Positions 7,784 through 16,511 of a stretch of 33,577 bases of DNA are shown in pieces (the stretch's first letter is position 1; each line of letters starts with the position of its first letter). The notes under the pieces were generated by a model, which ran no database searches, was not told the DNA's origin, and was given only the letters and a program-made list of their open reading frames with translations. This stretch comes from Verrucomicrobiota bacterium (GTDB lineage Bacteria > Verrucomicrobiota > Verrucomicrobiia > Verrucomicrobiales > DEV007): NCBI GenBank assembly GCA_030625775.1, contig DAOUQC010000057.1:1-33577 (forward strand). Reading direction: 5' to 3'. The position numbers were made by a program, and so were the translations under genes.

Positions 7784-8698
7784 ATGATCTCTCAAGTCCC
7801 CTTGTCACCCGACGGCCCAAGTGTCTCACAAATTGTTTTTGGCACCTGGCGACTGCTGGATGACGACAGCCGGCACACAAGCAAAGACACCATCGAGCGA
7901 CTCGAGCTCTGCCTCGAACTCGGCATCACCACCATCGACACCGCCGAAATCTACGGACTCTACACCGTGGAGTCCGCCATCGGCGCCGCTTTCAAAGAAC
8001 AGCCCGGACTGCGGGATCAATTTCAGCTCATCAGCAAATGTGGTATCGACGTGCCTTCTGATGAAAAAAAAGCGGCAGCTCTACCTCATTACAACGCATC
8101 TGCCAGCAACCTGATTCACTGCACCGAAAAATCCCTCCAGCTGCTGAATACCGATCACCTCGACCTTTTACTCGTCCACCGACCCGATTGGTTCGCCACT
8201 GCCGACGACACTGCCCGCGGCCTCAACCAGCTGATCTCCGAAGGTAAAATTCTTCATGCCGGAGTTTCCAATTATAGCCCGCGACAGTTCGATCTACTCA
8301 ACCAGCGGGTCGATCATAAGCTCGTCACCAACCAGATCGAATTCAGCTTGATGAGTCCCGGAGCGCTCGACGACGGGTCCCTGACTCAATGCGAGCAGCT
8401 CCGCATCCGCCCCATGGCCTGGTCACCTCTCGGAGGTGGTCGATTATTTGACAAGAATGACGAAGCCGGTCAACGCATTCGCAGTTGCATGGCTGGCATG
8501 CGCAGCAAATACAACGACGCAGCCGATGACGCTCTGGCCTTCGCCTGGGTTATGGCCCACCCTTCAGGTCCGCTTACTATTTTAGGAAGTAACCGTCCCG
8601 AGCGAATCCGCTCAACAGCTCAAGCCGCATCCATCAAATTAGATCGTCAGGACTGTTACTCACTGTGGCAAGCAGCTCACGGCCACCCCGTTCCTTGA
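7784..8698 (+). CDS. Aldo/keto reductase
   Basis: The 304-residue protein is an NAD(P)H-dependent (beta/alpha)8 barrel. All four catalytic positions are visible: D52 and Y57 in TIDTAEIYG, K85 in LISKCG and H132 in LLLVHRPDW. Near the C-terminus, ILGSNRPERIRSTA matches the cofactor-binding end of YdhF-like reductases, a cytoplasmic group with unclear physiological substrates. The start at 7784 lies 12 bases after the SGNH hydrolase stop, which suggests co-transcription. Confidence 0.9.
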   Translation: MISQVPLSPDGPSVSQIVFGTWRLLDDDSRHTSKDTIERLELCLELGITTIDTAEIYGLYTVESAIGAAFKEQPGLRDQFQLISKCGIDVPSDEKKAAALPHYNASASNLIHCTEKSLQLLNTDHLDLLLVHRPDWFATADDTARGLNQLISEGKILHAGVSNYSPRQFDLLNQRVDHKLVTNQIEFSLMSPGALDDGSLTQCEQLRIRPMAWSPLGGGRLFDKNDEAGQRIRSCMAGMRSKYNDAADDALAFAWVMAHPSGPLTILGSNRPERIRSTAQAASIKLDRQDCYSLWQAAHGHPVP

Positions 8699-8734
8699 AA
8701 TTTATCCTTCCTCTCACCAAAGCCCTCTTGAATC

Positions 8735-9967
8735 ATGAAGCACTCCTCAACAAGATTTGTCCTGACGACCTTACTAAGTGTCATTTTCCTGACAATCAAT
8801 GGGCAGGCAGCCCCCCCATCCAAAAAAGTGGAAACTTTAAAAGTCGGCAGCCCCGCCCCCGACTTCACTCTGCCTGGAGTGGATGGAAAAAACCATTCAC
8901 TCGCAGACTACACCAAGGCAGACGTTCTAGCCATACTGTTCACCAGTAATCACTGCCCTTCTGCCCAGGCCGTGGAAGGCCGGGTCAAAAAAATAGTCGA
9001 AGACTATCAGGACAAAAGTTTCCAACTCGTCGCCATTTCGCCCAACCATGCAGAATCCCTGAGACTCAACGAACTCGGCTACTCGGTTTACGGTGATACC
9101 CTGGAAGAAATGAAACATCACGCCGGTGAGCAAAAATTCAATTTCCCCTATCTCTTCGATGGCAAAACCCAAACCGTCGCCCGGGCCTACGGCGCACAAG
9201 CCACGCCTCACATTTTCATTTTTGACCGTGAGCGCAAATTGCAATACGTCGGCCGGATTGATGACTCCCGCTACGGCGACCCGGCATTGGTAAAATCCCA
9301 TGATGCCAAAAACGCCATCGATGCCCTGCTCGTTGGCAAAACTCCCCCTGTAAGCAAAACCCGCGCCCACGGATGCTCCACCAAATGGGCTCACAAACAG
9401 GATCTTGTCCGCCAATACAATGAAGAATTTGAAAAAAAGCCCGTCAGCCTCGAAGCCATCAATATCGCCGGGATAAAAAATCTTGTTGCCAACAAAACCG
9501 ACAAGTTGCGCCTGATCAACGTCTGGGCAACCTGGTGCCCTCCCTGTATCGCCGAGTTTCCCGAGCTTGTAAAAATCGGACGGCAATTTGAAACCCGGGG
9601 TTTTGATTTCATCTCCCTCAGTGTGGACGCCGAGGGAATGAAAAAGGAAGTTTTAGAATTTTTGACGAGCGAACATGCCGCCCTGCCTCGCCTGACGGAA
9701 AAATCCCTCACCAAGGAAGGCCGCAAAACTAACAATTACATCTACGCTGGCTACGATGCAGACGAACTGGCCGAAGCACTTGACCCTGAATGGGAAGGCC
9801 CTGTCCCTTACTCAATCCTGGTTGCCCCCGGAGGAAAAATCATCTTCCGCCAAGCCGGCGAGATCGATCCCATTGAATTGAGAACAGAGATTCTCAAACA
9901 CTTGGGCCGTTTTTATACCCCTCCTCCCGAGTCCAAACCTGCTGTCCCCTCGAAAAAAGCCCCCTAA
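8735..9967 (+). CDS. Exported two-domain redoxin/thioredoxin-like protein
   Basis: This 410-residue protein has an N-terminal signal peptide (to about residue 26) and two thioredoxin-fold domains. The first (about 36-180) is AhpC/TSA-like: VGSPAPDFTLPGVDGK, then FTSNHCPSAQ with a lone cysteine at C74 and ATPHIFIFD. The second (about 235-395) is TlpA/ResA-like with WATWCPPC (C268, C271), which should have disulfide activity. The C-terminal tail is proline rich. The likely site is the periplasm, where it may reduce or detoxify; partner proteins are not apparent nearby. The first domain has only one of the usual two cysteines in its motif, so it may act as a peroxidase or a binding module. Confidence 0.88.
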   Translation: MKHSSTRFVLTTLLSVIFLTINGQAAPPSKKVETLKVGSPAPDFTLPGVDGKNHSLADYTKADVLAILFTSNHCPSAQAVEGRVKKIVEDYQDKSFQLVAISPNHAESLRLNELGYSVYGDTLEEMKHHAGEQKFNFPYLFDGKTQTVARAYGAQATPHIFIFDRERKLQYVGRIDDSRYGDPALVKSHDAKNAIDALLVGKTPPVSKTRAHGCSTKWAHKQDLVRQYNEEFEKKPVSLEAINIAGIKNLVANKTDKLRLINVWATWCPPCIAEFPELVKIGRQFETRGFDFISLSVDAEGMKKEVLEFLTSEHAALPRLTEKSLTKEGRKTNNYIYAGYDADELAEALDPEWEGPVPYSILVAPGGKIIFRQAGEIDPIELRTEILKHLGRFYTPPPESKPAVPSKKAP

Positions 9968-10073
9968 AGCCCCCTCGTTTTGACTTCCATTTTCTAATAA
10001 ACTCCCTATACTACTGCGACAAACCCAGCATTTTCATTTTGACATGACTGGCGATTGGGGCTTTTAGGATACG

Positions 10074-10571
10074 ATGCCAATTACTATGAAACTACTTTCC
10101 GGAACACTTACCCTGCTGGCTGCAGCTTTAATGCTGCTGGGAAGCAGCTCATGCGCCACCTCTGACCGCAGTGCTTCTGCCGTCACCAAGGTCAAATATT
10201 ATCATCTCGATCCGGCCAACCGGGTGCGTACTTACGACCGGATGATCAGCTTTGATGAGCGCTACCATCGCTATGGTGCTGTCGACAACCAACAGTTACT
10301 CAAAAAAACCGGGCATTATTACAGTGTCTTTTGGAGAACCGATGATCGCGACGCCGACATCAAACTGCGGCTGGACTATCGCCACCAGGCTACTGGCCCG
10401 AAAGAATACTCCTTTGAAGTCGAGGTCGATGAAGTCCGCAAACGCAATGTGACCAAGTTTGCAGTCATCGGAGACGAATATCAAAAGCTTGGCGCAGTAA
10501 CTGCATGGAAAGTCTCACTGATTATTAACGGTGAAGTTGCTGGTGAGGATAAATCTTTCCTCTGGGAATAA
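10074..10571 (+). CDS. Predicted lipoprotein of unknown function
   Basis: The 165-residue protein starts with a hydrophobic signal segment ending LLGSSSC (C27), followed by ATSD. This is a loose lipobox, so the protein is probably lipid-anchored after cleavage before the cysteine. The rest is beta-rich: YYHLDPANRVRTYDRMISFDERYHRYGAV, then YYSVFWRTDD and YSFEVEVDEV. I do not recognise the family. AGGA at 10066-10069 lies four bases before the ATG at 10074; a second in-frame ATG at 10086 gives a cleaner signal peptide but has poorer spacing. A strong hairpin at 10693-10731 follows the gene. Confidence 0.7.
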   Translation: MPITMKLLSGTLTLLAAALMLLGSSSCATSDRSASAVTKVKYYHLDPANRVRTYDRMISFDERYHRYGAVDNQQLLKKTGHYYSVFWRTDDRDADIKLRLDYRHQATGPKEYSFEVEVDEVRKRNVTKFAVIGDEYQKLGAVTAWKVSLIINGEVAGEDKSFLWE

Positions 10572-10627
10572 AATTTGGACAACTGTGAATCTAGCGTGGA
10601 CGGGATCCCTACTCGGCCCCTTGAAAG

Positions 10628-10657
10628 CGATTCTGCCTGTTTGATCAGACCGAATCG
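10628..10657 (+). other. Hairpin in the lipoprotein-STAS spacer
   Basis: CGATTC (10628-10633) pairs perfectly with GAATCG (10652-10657) around an 18-base loop that itself contains CTG/CAG complementarity. A second small palindrome (AGGC/GCCT around ATTAT, 10662-10674) follows. Together with the terminator-like hairpin downstream this makes the spacer unusually structured. No known RNA family was recognised. Confidence 0.35.
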
Positions 10658-10692
10658 GGAGAGGCATTATGCCTGCACTGAACGACCATACC

Positions 10693-10740
10693 CCAAGCCA
10701 CTGATTCGAGTAGCTCAAACCAGTGGCTTGGTCTTTTCTG
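10693..10740 (+). terminator. Probable rho-independent terminator
   Basis: An 11-base perfect inverted repeat, CCAAGCCACTG (10693-10703) and CAGTGGCTTGG (10721-10731), encloses a 17-base loop and is followed by TCTTTTCTG. It lies 121 bases after the lipoprotein stop and 57 bases before the STAS gene, so it can end the first transcript or attenuate read-through into the second. Confidence 0.65.
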
Positions 10741-10787
10741 TTCCCGGATGACGATGCCTCAACCCCCTGCCAATTTTTGCGAATAAA

Positions 10788-11330
10788 ATGACCCCGGTGA
10801 ATAGTAGCGATGGAGACATACTCGTCAGTTGCTTCGACAACGTGGACTGGATCCGTGTTGAAGGTAAGGGGTCTTTCCAAAACAGCAGCAAGGTGAAAGA
10901 ATTTACCCGGCGCAGCTTTGAAAAAGGGCATCGCAACTTTGTCGTTGATCTGGAAAACTGCCCCGCCGTCGACTCGACCTTCATGGGCACCCTCGCATCA
11001 ATGGCACTGAAGCTCCGCTATGAACCCGATGGCCGGGTTGATGTCATCAATGCCACAGGACGTACCCGCGATGCCATGACGAGTCTCGGTCTGCACTGCC
11101 TGCTTGAAATGGACGATGACGGAAGCGCATGGAAAGATGAGCGTGAACTGGTCGCACAAAATCTTGGCAAACCACTGGCTTCTGGTCCCGACCTGAGTAA
11201 AAGAGAAAACACTGCCAATGTTCTGGCCGCCCACGAAGCCTTGGTGGAAGCTAATAATGATAATTTTTCTCGCTTCAAAGATGTGCTGGAGTATTTGAAA
11301 GATGATCTGAACGGTGATGAAAACTCATGA
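10788..11330 (+). CDS. STAS-domain protein (anti-sigma-antagonist-like)
   Basis: Residues 10-105 form a STAS domain: IRVEGKGSFQNSSKVKEF, NFVVDLENCPAVDSTFMG, and RVDVINATGRTRDAMTSLGL. The loop DSTFMG holds Ser63 at the position normally phosphorylated by an anti-sigma kinase in SpoIIAA/RsbV-type antagonists. A 75-residue acidic helical extension follows, which the classical antagonists lack. The next gene encodes a PP2C phosphatase of the RsbU type, the enzyme that would reactivate such a protein, so the two probably work as partner-switch components. No RsbW-like kinase gene is present in the window. Confidence 0.82.
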   Translation: MTPVNSSDGDILVSCFDNVDWIRVEGKGSFQNSSKVKEFTRRSFEKGHRNFVVDLENCPAVDSTFMGTLASMALKLRYEPDGRVDVINATGRTRDAMTSLGLHCLLEMDDDGSAWKDERELVAQNLGKPLASGPDLSKRENTANVLAAHEALVEANNDNFSRFKDVLEYLKDDLNGDENS

Positions 11331-11376
11331 CGAGCCTATTCTTAGCCCGTGCTCACTTTTTTGAGATCGATCAGTG

Positions 11377-12828
11377 ATGAACAGTCTCATTTACCTCACC
11401 ATCATCGCCATCCTTTCGGTGGCAGTTGTCATACTCTACCGGCGACTGAATAAAAAAATTGAACAGCTGTGCGGTGAAAAAGAAGCGATCGAAATCGAAG
11501 AACACCGCATGTTCGATTTTTTGCATGGACTTGGTGCGTCCCTGCAAGAAGACAGTTCCCCTCCCAACATGCACCGTTATATCGTCAACGGCGTCATTCA
11601 AGTGATCAAGGCTGATGCAGGCGTTCTCTACTTACTCGACCCGGCTGCCGGGCAATTGATCCCCGTCTGCCTCAGCAAACAATTGGCACCCGTCATCCCC
11701 TTGCCAAAGGAGTTGGTCGAAAAAGCCAGTAAAAATGCCAATTCGCTGCGAAGCTATCTGAATCTGGCCACAGCAAAAATGGATTCAGGACTGCTCGGCC
11801 AAACCCTTCGCGAAGAAAACCCTGTTTTTGCCCCGGCTTTGACCGAGCACCCGCTGTTCGAAGGCAGCTCTAATCCCTTTCAAGAAAATCTCGCTGTCAT
11901 GATGGCACCGCTTATCTACGGTGAAAAAAAAATCGGCGTCCTTGCTGTCACCAAACATCACTCCGAGCAATCAGACTCTCAAGGTTTCAGCCCCAATGAT
12001 GTCGATGTCTTTGCCTCCGTCGCCGAGCAAAGTTCTTTCGCTCTGGGCAGTGCCATCATTCACTCCGATGCCCACGAAAAACGCCAACTCGAACAGGAAT
12101 TGCGCAATGCCAGTGAAATCCAGCGCATCCTCCTGCCCCGCTCCTCTCCAGGGCTTGAAAACTACCATCTGGCAGCCACCTTCACCGCAGCAAAACTCGT
12201 CAGCGGCGACTACTATGATTATGTCCCCGTAGACGACCATCACTGCGGCGTAGTGATCGGTGATGTCTGTGGGAAAGGCATCCCTGCTTCGCTCATCATG
12301 GCGATGTGCCGCAGCGTGCTTAGAAGCAGGGCCGGCGGCCAATTTTCACCCGCCCTTGTCTTGCATGCGCTCAATCGTGTCATCTTCCCCGATATCCGTG
12401 AAGACATGTTCATCAGCCTGCTCTATCTCATTATCAAAGATGACAGCGACGAAGCCGTCATGGCACGTGCCGGACACGACCCTCCGCTGCTCTGCCATCA
12501 TGACCAAGGCGGGGAAATCGAAACCCTCAACCCCGCAGGTATGGCCGCGGGAATCGATATGGGGGATGTTTTTGACCGTATTGTACAAGACTATCACTTC
12601 ACCATGAAAACAGGTGACATCCTGCTGCTCTACACTGACGGAGTCACCGAAACCCTGAACCCTGATGGGGAAGAATTTGGCATCCAGGGCCTGTCTGAAG
12701 TACTCAAATCCTCTTATGAGGAGGGAGCCGATGCCGTTATTGAAAAAATCTCAGCGGCTTTGAAAGCATTCAGCGGCCATGACCAGCAAATCGACGACAT
12801 CACCTTGATTGCTGTCGAAAAGCGTTGA
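11377..12828 (+). CDS. Membrane GAF-PP2C (RsbU/SpoIIE-type) phosphatase
   Basis: From ATG at 11377 the protein has 483 residues (a GTG lies one codon earlier). A single N-terminal transmembrane helix (LIYLTIIAILSVAVVILY) is followed by a GAF domain (about 45-225, FLHGLGASLQEDSSPPNMHRYI to SFALGSA) and a C-terminal PPM/SpoIIE serine phosphatase. Metal-binding and fold motifs are visible: SGDYYDYVPV, GDVCGKGIPASL, ARAGHDPPLL, LLYTDGVTETLN and DDITLIAVEK. It should dephosphorylate the STAS protein encoded 46 bases upstream in response to a GAF-sensed or membrane signal. Its stop overlaps a TTG that opens the grpE frame, but grpE more likely starts at 12909. Confidence 0.9.
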   Translation: MNSLIYLTIIAILSVAVVILYRRLNKKIEQLCGEKEAIEIEEHRMFDFLHGLGASLQEDSSPPNMHRYIVNGVIQVIKADAGVLYLLDPAAGQLIPVCLSKQLAPVIPLPKELVEKASKNANSLRSYLNLATAKMDSGLLGQTLREENPVFAPALTEHPLFEGSSNPFQENLAVMMAPLIYGEKKIGVLAVTKHHSEQSDSQGFSPNDVDVFASVAEQSSFALGSAIIHSDAHEKRQLEQELRNASEIQRILLPRSSPGLENYHLAATFTAAKLVSGDYYDYVPVDDHHCGVVIGDVCGKGIPASLIMAMCRSVLRSRAGGQFSPALVLHALNRVIFPDIREDMFISLLYLIIKDDSDEAVMARAGHDPPLLCHHDQGGEIETLNPAGMAAGIDMGDVFDRIVQDYHFTMKTGDILLLYTDGVTETLNPDGEEFGIQGLSEVLKSSYEEGADAVIEKISAALKAFSGHDQQIDDITLIAVEKR

Positions 12829-12858
12829 ATAGTCCCGTCCCTTGGCTGGATACTGATG

Positions 12859-12872
12859 GAACCGAACGGTTC
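12859..12872. promoter_or_regulatory. Short palindrome upstream of grpE
   Basis: GAACCG and CGGTTC face each other across two bases, 36 bases before the grpE start. The spacing and position are those of a possible operator, but it does not match the CIRCE heat-shock element and no regulator gene is nearby. Confidence 0.25.
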
Positions 12873-12908
12873 AAGCCAGATAAAGATAATAACGTGTATA
12901 CGGATGCT

Positions 12909-13484
12909 ATGACTGACGATCCTAAAAAAAAGACCAATCCCGATGATGCGCCAGAAAATCTGGACATCGACGAAATATTGGAAGCTGCAGAAAATGCTCG
13001 GGAACAAAGCGATGCCGAAGTACCTGAGACTCAAGAAAACGAGGCCGAAAAGTGGCGCAATCTGGCTCATCGTAATCAAGCCGAGCTTGAAAATTTCCGC
13101 AAACGCATGGCACGCGACAAGATGGATGCGATTCAATACAGCAATCTCGGCCTACTTGAAGAACTGCTGCCTATTATTGATAATTTTGAAATGGGCCTGG
13201 TAGCTGCCAAGGATGTTTCCACAGAATCGATCATCTACCAGGGCATGAGCATGGTGCACAAACAAATGCAGAATTTTCTCACCGACCACGGAGTGGAAGC
13301 CATTGAAGCCACCAATCAAAAATTCGACCCCAACCTGCACGAAGCATTGGAACAACGCTTCAGCGATGAGGTTGCCGAAGGCGACGTCATCCAAACGACC
13401 CGCCAGGGATACAAATGTAAGGATCGTCTGCTGAGAGCTTCTAATGTAGTGGTCTCGAAAGGTTCCGATCCTGGGTCGGAATAA
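12909..13484 (+). CDS. grpE: GrpE nucleotide exchange factor
   Basis: From ATG at 12909 the protein has 191 residues. An acidic N-terminal stretch (DDAPENLDIDEILEAAENA) leads into the long dimerising helix with the family motif AELENFRKRMARDK. The beta-wing domain then reads FDPNLHEALEQRF, DVIQTTRQGYKCKDRLLRASNVVVSKG, matching the GrpE signature. It releases ADP from DnaK. The frame is open to a TTG at 12825, but those 28 residues are not GrpE-like. dnaJ follows after 25 bases; dnaK and hrcA are not in the window. Confidence 0.95.
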   Translation: MTDDPKKKTNPDDAPENLDIDEILEAAENAREQSDAEVPETQENEAEKWRNLAHRNQAELENFRKRMARDKMDAIQYSNLGLLEELLPIIDNFEMGLVAAKDVSTESIIYQGMSMVHKQMQNFLTDHGVEAIEATNQKFDPNLHEALEQRFSDEVAEGDVIQTTRQGYKCKDRLLRASNVVVSKGSDPGSE

Positions 13485-13509
13485 TTATTTTTAATCTTAA
13501 CTTTATACC

Positions 13510-14679
13510 ATGGCGACTATGGCCAAACGATGTTACTACGAAGTTCTCAGCGTCAGCCGGGAAGAAACCAAGGACGGAATCAAAAAATCCTACCGCAAGC
13601 TCGCGGTAAAATTCCATCCAGATAAAAATCCTGACGACGACACCGCCGAGGACAAGTTTAAAGAAATCGGTGAAGCTTACGAAGTGCTCAGCGATGAGCA
13701 AAAGCGGGCAGCCTACGACCGCTACGGACACGGCGCCTTCGGCAGCGGTGGCCCTTCTGCTGGCGGGGGCGGCGGAGCTGGTGGATTCCACGATCCCTTT
13801 GATATTTTCCGTGATGCCTTCGGCTCACAAGGAGGTGGCGGCAGTATCTTTGATGAAATTTTCGGGAATGCCGGAGGCCGCAGACGCCAAAAACAGGGTC
13901 TGAAACGTGCAGGTTCCGATCTGCGTTACGATCTGCAAATCAGCCTCGAAGAGGCCGCTTTTGGAATCGAAAAAGAACTCGAGCTCGAAAAAATGGGGCT
14001 CTGTGATAAATGCGAAGGTTCCGGTTCGACTAAGAGTGGGGAAGTCCGTTCCTGTGGCACTTGTGGCGGCGTCGGCCAGGTCGTTGCTTCCCGGGGATTT
14101 TTCCAGGTCCAGCAAGCTTGTCCCACTTGCCACGGTGCGGGCGAAATCATCGCTAACCCCTGCACCTCGTGCAGCGGCGAAGGCCGTATCCGCAAGACCA
14201 GTCGCATCAAGCTGAAAATCCCTGCCGGCATCAGTCAGGCTTCCCGCCTGCGTTCATCCGGCAATGGTGATGCGGGAATCTGCAAAGGCCCCTCGGGCGA
14301 TCTCTATGTTGTGATTCATCTGCGTGAGCATGAAGTCTTCGATCGGGAAGAAGATGACCTCTATTGCGAGATGCCCATCTCATTTGCCCACGCTACCCTT
14401 GGGGGTGAATTGGTCGTGCCAACCTTGGAAGGGAAAGCTTCGATTAAAATCTCTGCGGGCACTCAGACTGGCACAGTTTTCAGACTCAGAGCCAAAGGCA
14501 TGCCTATTCTGGGATCCAATAATAAAGGTGACTTGCTGGTCAATACACAAGTCGAGGTGCCCACCAAGCTGAACAAGGAGCAGAAGGAAAAGCTTCAGAC
14601 CTTTGCCGAAAGCATCGGTGAAGAAAACTCCCCCATCCACGAATCTTTCTTTGAAAAAGCCAAGAACTTTTTCAAATAG
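13510..14679 (+). CDS. dnaJ: Chaperone DnaJ
   Basis: This is a complete type I J-protein of 389 residues. The J domain (about 7-70) has the HPD motif at 36-38, followed by a glycine-rich segment ([15 protein letters not shown]) and a zinc-finger region with four C-x2-C-x-G-x-G units: CDKCEGSG (C165), CGTCGGVG (C182), CPTCHGAG (C204) and CTSCSGEG (C218). The substrate-binding C-terminal domain ends near [22 protein letters not shown] second ATG at 13519 gives [10 protein letters not shown], closer to other DnaJ starts. The usual aspartate before YYEVL is a cysteine here. It stimulates the ATPase of DnaK and delivers unfolded clients. Confidence 0.97.
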   Translation: MATMAKRCYYEVLSVSREETKDGIKKSYRKLAVKFHPDKNPDDDTAEDKFKEIGEAYEVLSDEQKRAAYDRYGHGAFGSGGPSAGGGGGAGGFHDPFDIFRDAFGSQGGGGSIFDEIFGNAGGRRRQKQGLKRAGSDLRYDLQISLEEAAFGIEKELELEKMGLCDKCEGSGSTKSGEVRSCGTCGGVGQVVASRGFFQVQQACPTCHGAGEIIANPCTSCSGEGRIRKTSRIKLKIPAGISQASRLRSSGNGDAGICKGPSGDLYVVIHLREHEVFDREEDDLYCEMPISFAHATLGGELVVPTLEGKASIKISAGTQTGTVFRLRAKGMPILGSNNKGDLLVNTQVEVPTKLNKEQKEKLQTFAESIGEENSPIHESFFEKAKNFFK

Positions 14680-14700
14680 CGGCTCCTATCTCCCTCCCCG

Positions 14701-15474
14701 ATGTCCCAACATAGATTCTACATCCCCGCCGACATCTGGAATCCCGAATCGCTTTCCCTCGATGGCAGTGAAGCCAGGCACTGTGCCGAAGTGCTTCGCT
14801 GCAAGGAGGGTGAGCGCATCACTGTATTTAACGGCCAAGGCACCGAGGCCATCGCAGAGGTTTCTTCGCTCGAATCCAGAGGACGTGACATCAAGCTGAA
14901 GCTCATTGCCCTCAACAAAACCAATCGCCCGCCTGCTTTCATCACTCTGGGACAAGCCATCCCCAAAGGCAAAAATATGGACCTCATTGTCCAGAAAGCC
15001 ACTGAACTCGGAGCTTCGCAGATCACTCCTCTGCTGTCGGAGCGCACGGTAGTAAAACTGGATGGTGCCGAAGCAGAAAAAAAACGAGCAAAATGGCAAA
15101 AAGTTGCTCTGGAAGCCTGCAAGCAGTGTGGTCAGAACTGGTTGCCTCAAATCTTGCCGATCCAGTCCGTCGAGCAATTCCTCTCTTCCCAGTCTGGAAA
15201 AAAAACGCCTGCTGACGAACTGCTCCTCATCGCAGCCCTGCACCCCGACGCACAACCCTTGAAGACCATCCTCGAAAGCGACGAATCCAATCCTGCAGCC
15301 CGCCCTCAGGCAAGCACCATCCTGATTGGGCCGGAAGGCGACTTCACTCCCGCTGAACTCTCGACCGCCATGACCGCCGGCTTCCGGCCGCTATCACTGG
15401 GACCGATCGTCCTGCGCAGCGAGACTGCTGCCATCTATGCACTCAGCGTACTCGGCCACGAATTAATGCGCTGA
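14701..15474 (+). CDS. rsmE: 16S rRNA (uracil-1498-N3)-methyltransferase RsmE
   Basis: The 257-residue protein has the PUA-like N-terminal domain (RFYIPADIW, EARHCAEVLRCKEGERITVFNGQG) and a SPOUT knot at the C-terminus, with LIGPEGDFTPAEL, SLGPIVLRSETAAIYALSVL. These trefoil-knot motifs bind SAM and are diagnostic of RsmE, which methylates U1498 of 16S rRNA. An insertion of lysine-rich helix (EAEKKRAKWQKVALEACKQC) is standard. The gene starts 21 bases after dnaJ, an arrangement also common in other bacteria. Confidence 0.95.
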   Translation: MSQHRFYIPADIWNPESLSLDGSEARHCAEVLRCKEGERITVFNGQGTEAIAEVSSLESRGRDIKLKLIALNKTNRPPAFITLGQAIPKGKNMDLIVQKATELGASQITPLLSERTVVKLDGAEAEKKRAKWQKVALEACKQCGQNWLPQILPIQSVEQFLSSQSGKKTPADELLLIAALHPDAQPLKTILESDESNPAARPQASTILIGPEGDFTPAELSTAMTAGFRPLSLGPIVLRSETAAIYALSVLGHELMR

Positions 15475-15478
15475 ACAC

Positions 15479-15510
15479 TCCGGAGGCTCTCTCAGAACAG
15501 GCCTTCCGGA
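15479..15510. terminator. Hairpin between convergent rsmE and amidase genes
   Basis: TCCGGAGGC (15479-15487) and GCCTTCCGGA (15501-15510) pair with a single bulged base around a 13-base loop. It starts five bases after the rsmE stop and ends six bases before the amidase gene's 3' end, so it could terminate both. No uridine run follows on either strand. Confidence 0.45.
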
Positions 15511-15516
15511 CAGCAA

Positions 15517-16503
15517 TCATCGGCGCTTGCTGGCACCGCCTACTGCTTTGCGAAAGCTGACAATAGCATCGGCGACCGTACTCGCCAATTTCTCCCGATA
15601 CTCCGCAGTATTGATCCGGCGGGCATCACCGGAATGAGTCACAAAACCGCCTTCGAATAAAATCGCCGGTTTATTGATTCCCGTCAGCACATTAAAACGC
15701 GCACGCTTCACTCCACGGTCCTCTACTCCCATCCGGTGCATGGCCATGGCATGCACCGCCGTTGCCAGTGCTATATTTTCTCCGTCTCGATTGTTCCCCT
15801 TCCTGAAGCCCGAAGCTCTCCCTCCATTCGTCGATGTAGTGCCCTGTGGGGCCAGTGCGTAGGTCTCGATCCCATTCGCCAGACGATTGTCAGACGAGTT
15901 GAAATGCACACTGATGAAAATTGCATTCTTGACCGAGTTGGCCACCTGCACCCGCTGGCCCAATGTCAAAAACTTGTCCGCGCTGCGGGTCATGCGTGTT
16001 TTGAAGCCTCGTTTCTTCAAAGCTTTTTCCAATCTCAAAGCCGTATCGAGACAATAATTTTTTTCGTATCCCAATACTCCTACAGCTCCCGAGTCATGCG
16101 CTCCATGCCCGGCATCGATCACCACCGTGTCAAATTTGCCGACATGTTTAATATAACTCGGCCGCAAAACCGGATCGATCAGCTTCGCCAGATCCACCAC
16201 CGACACAATCGATCGATACGTCGGCTTTATGACTGGAAAACTCAGCACAAATTTTACTTTGTTAATGAAAATAGCCTGGGAATTGATCTCCCACTCCATC
16301 ACCAGATTCGGACTCTTGAAGATCAATTTTTTGCCTTTTTCTTCAAGCTCCGTAAAACGATAAAAGCTTTTCACATTTGCCGCTGACACATATTTCAAAC
16401 CGCCGTAGGGAATCAACTTCCACTCGTCAGCCGCGTCTGCCTTATCCCCAATGCTCGCGAGCCCGACCAGCCAAAAAGACAACAGCAAGCACCTTCGAAG
16501 CAT
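15517..16503 (-). CDS. N-acetylmuramoyl-L-alanine amidase (Amidase_3)
   Basis: From ATG at 16503 the protein has 328 residues with a signal peptide (LLLSFWLVGLASIGDKADA). The C-terminal zinc amidase domain shows VVIDAGHGAHDSGAVG (first ligand His), GYEKNYCLD (Glu ligand), FISVHFNSSDN (second His) and LFEGGFVTHSGDARRI with the catalytic glutamate. It should cleave the amide between muramic acid and the peptide stem in the periplasm during cell separation. The N-terminal 120 residues form a beta-rich region like an AMIN-type domain. The frame is open to 16551, but the extra 16 residues come mostly from a 21-base tandem repeat; GGAGAG just before 16503 supports the shorter start. Confidence 0.9.
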   Translation of the reverse strand: MLRRCLLLSFWLVGLASIGDKADAADEWKLIPYGGLKYVSAANVKSFYRFTELEEKGKKLIFKSPNLVMEWEINSQAIFINKVKFVLSFPVIKPTYRSIVSVVDLAKLIDPVLRPSYIKHVGKFDTVVIDAGHGAHDSGAVGVLGYEKNYCLDTALRLEKALKKRGFKTRMTRSADKFLTLGQRVQVANSVKNAIFISVHFNSSDNRLANGIETYALAPQGTTSTNGGRASGFRKGNNRDGENIALATAVHAMAMHRMGVEDRGVKRARFNVLTGINKPAILFEGGFVTHSGDARRINTAEYREKLASTVADAIVSFRKAVGGASKRR

Positions 16504-16511
16504 TACTCTCC

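Noticed and set aside
10039-10073. TTGACA box before the lipoprotein gene
   Set aside because: The matching -10 position falls on the ribosome-binding site and is poor, so it would leave no leader. A TATACT at 10007 has a 21-base spacer from TTGACT.
10572-10787. SRP RNA, tmRNA or 6S RNA in the structured spacer
   Set aside because: The diagnostic SRP GGAAG-loop core and the tmRNA tRNA-like end are absent, and no clear 6S bubble was seen.
12825-12908. Longer GrpE N-terminus from a TTG overlapping the phosphatase stop
   Set aside because: The added residues are not GrpE-like, and an ATG at 12909 fits the acidic start seen in the family.
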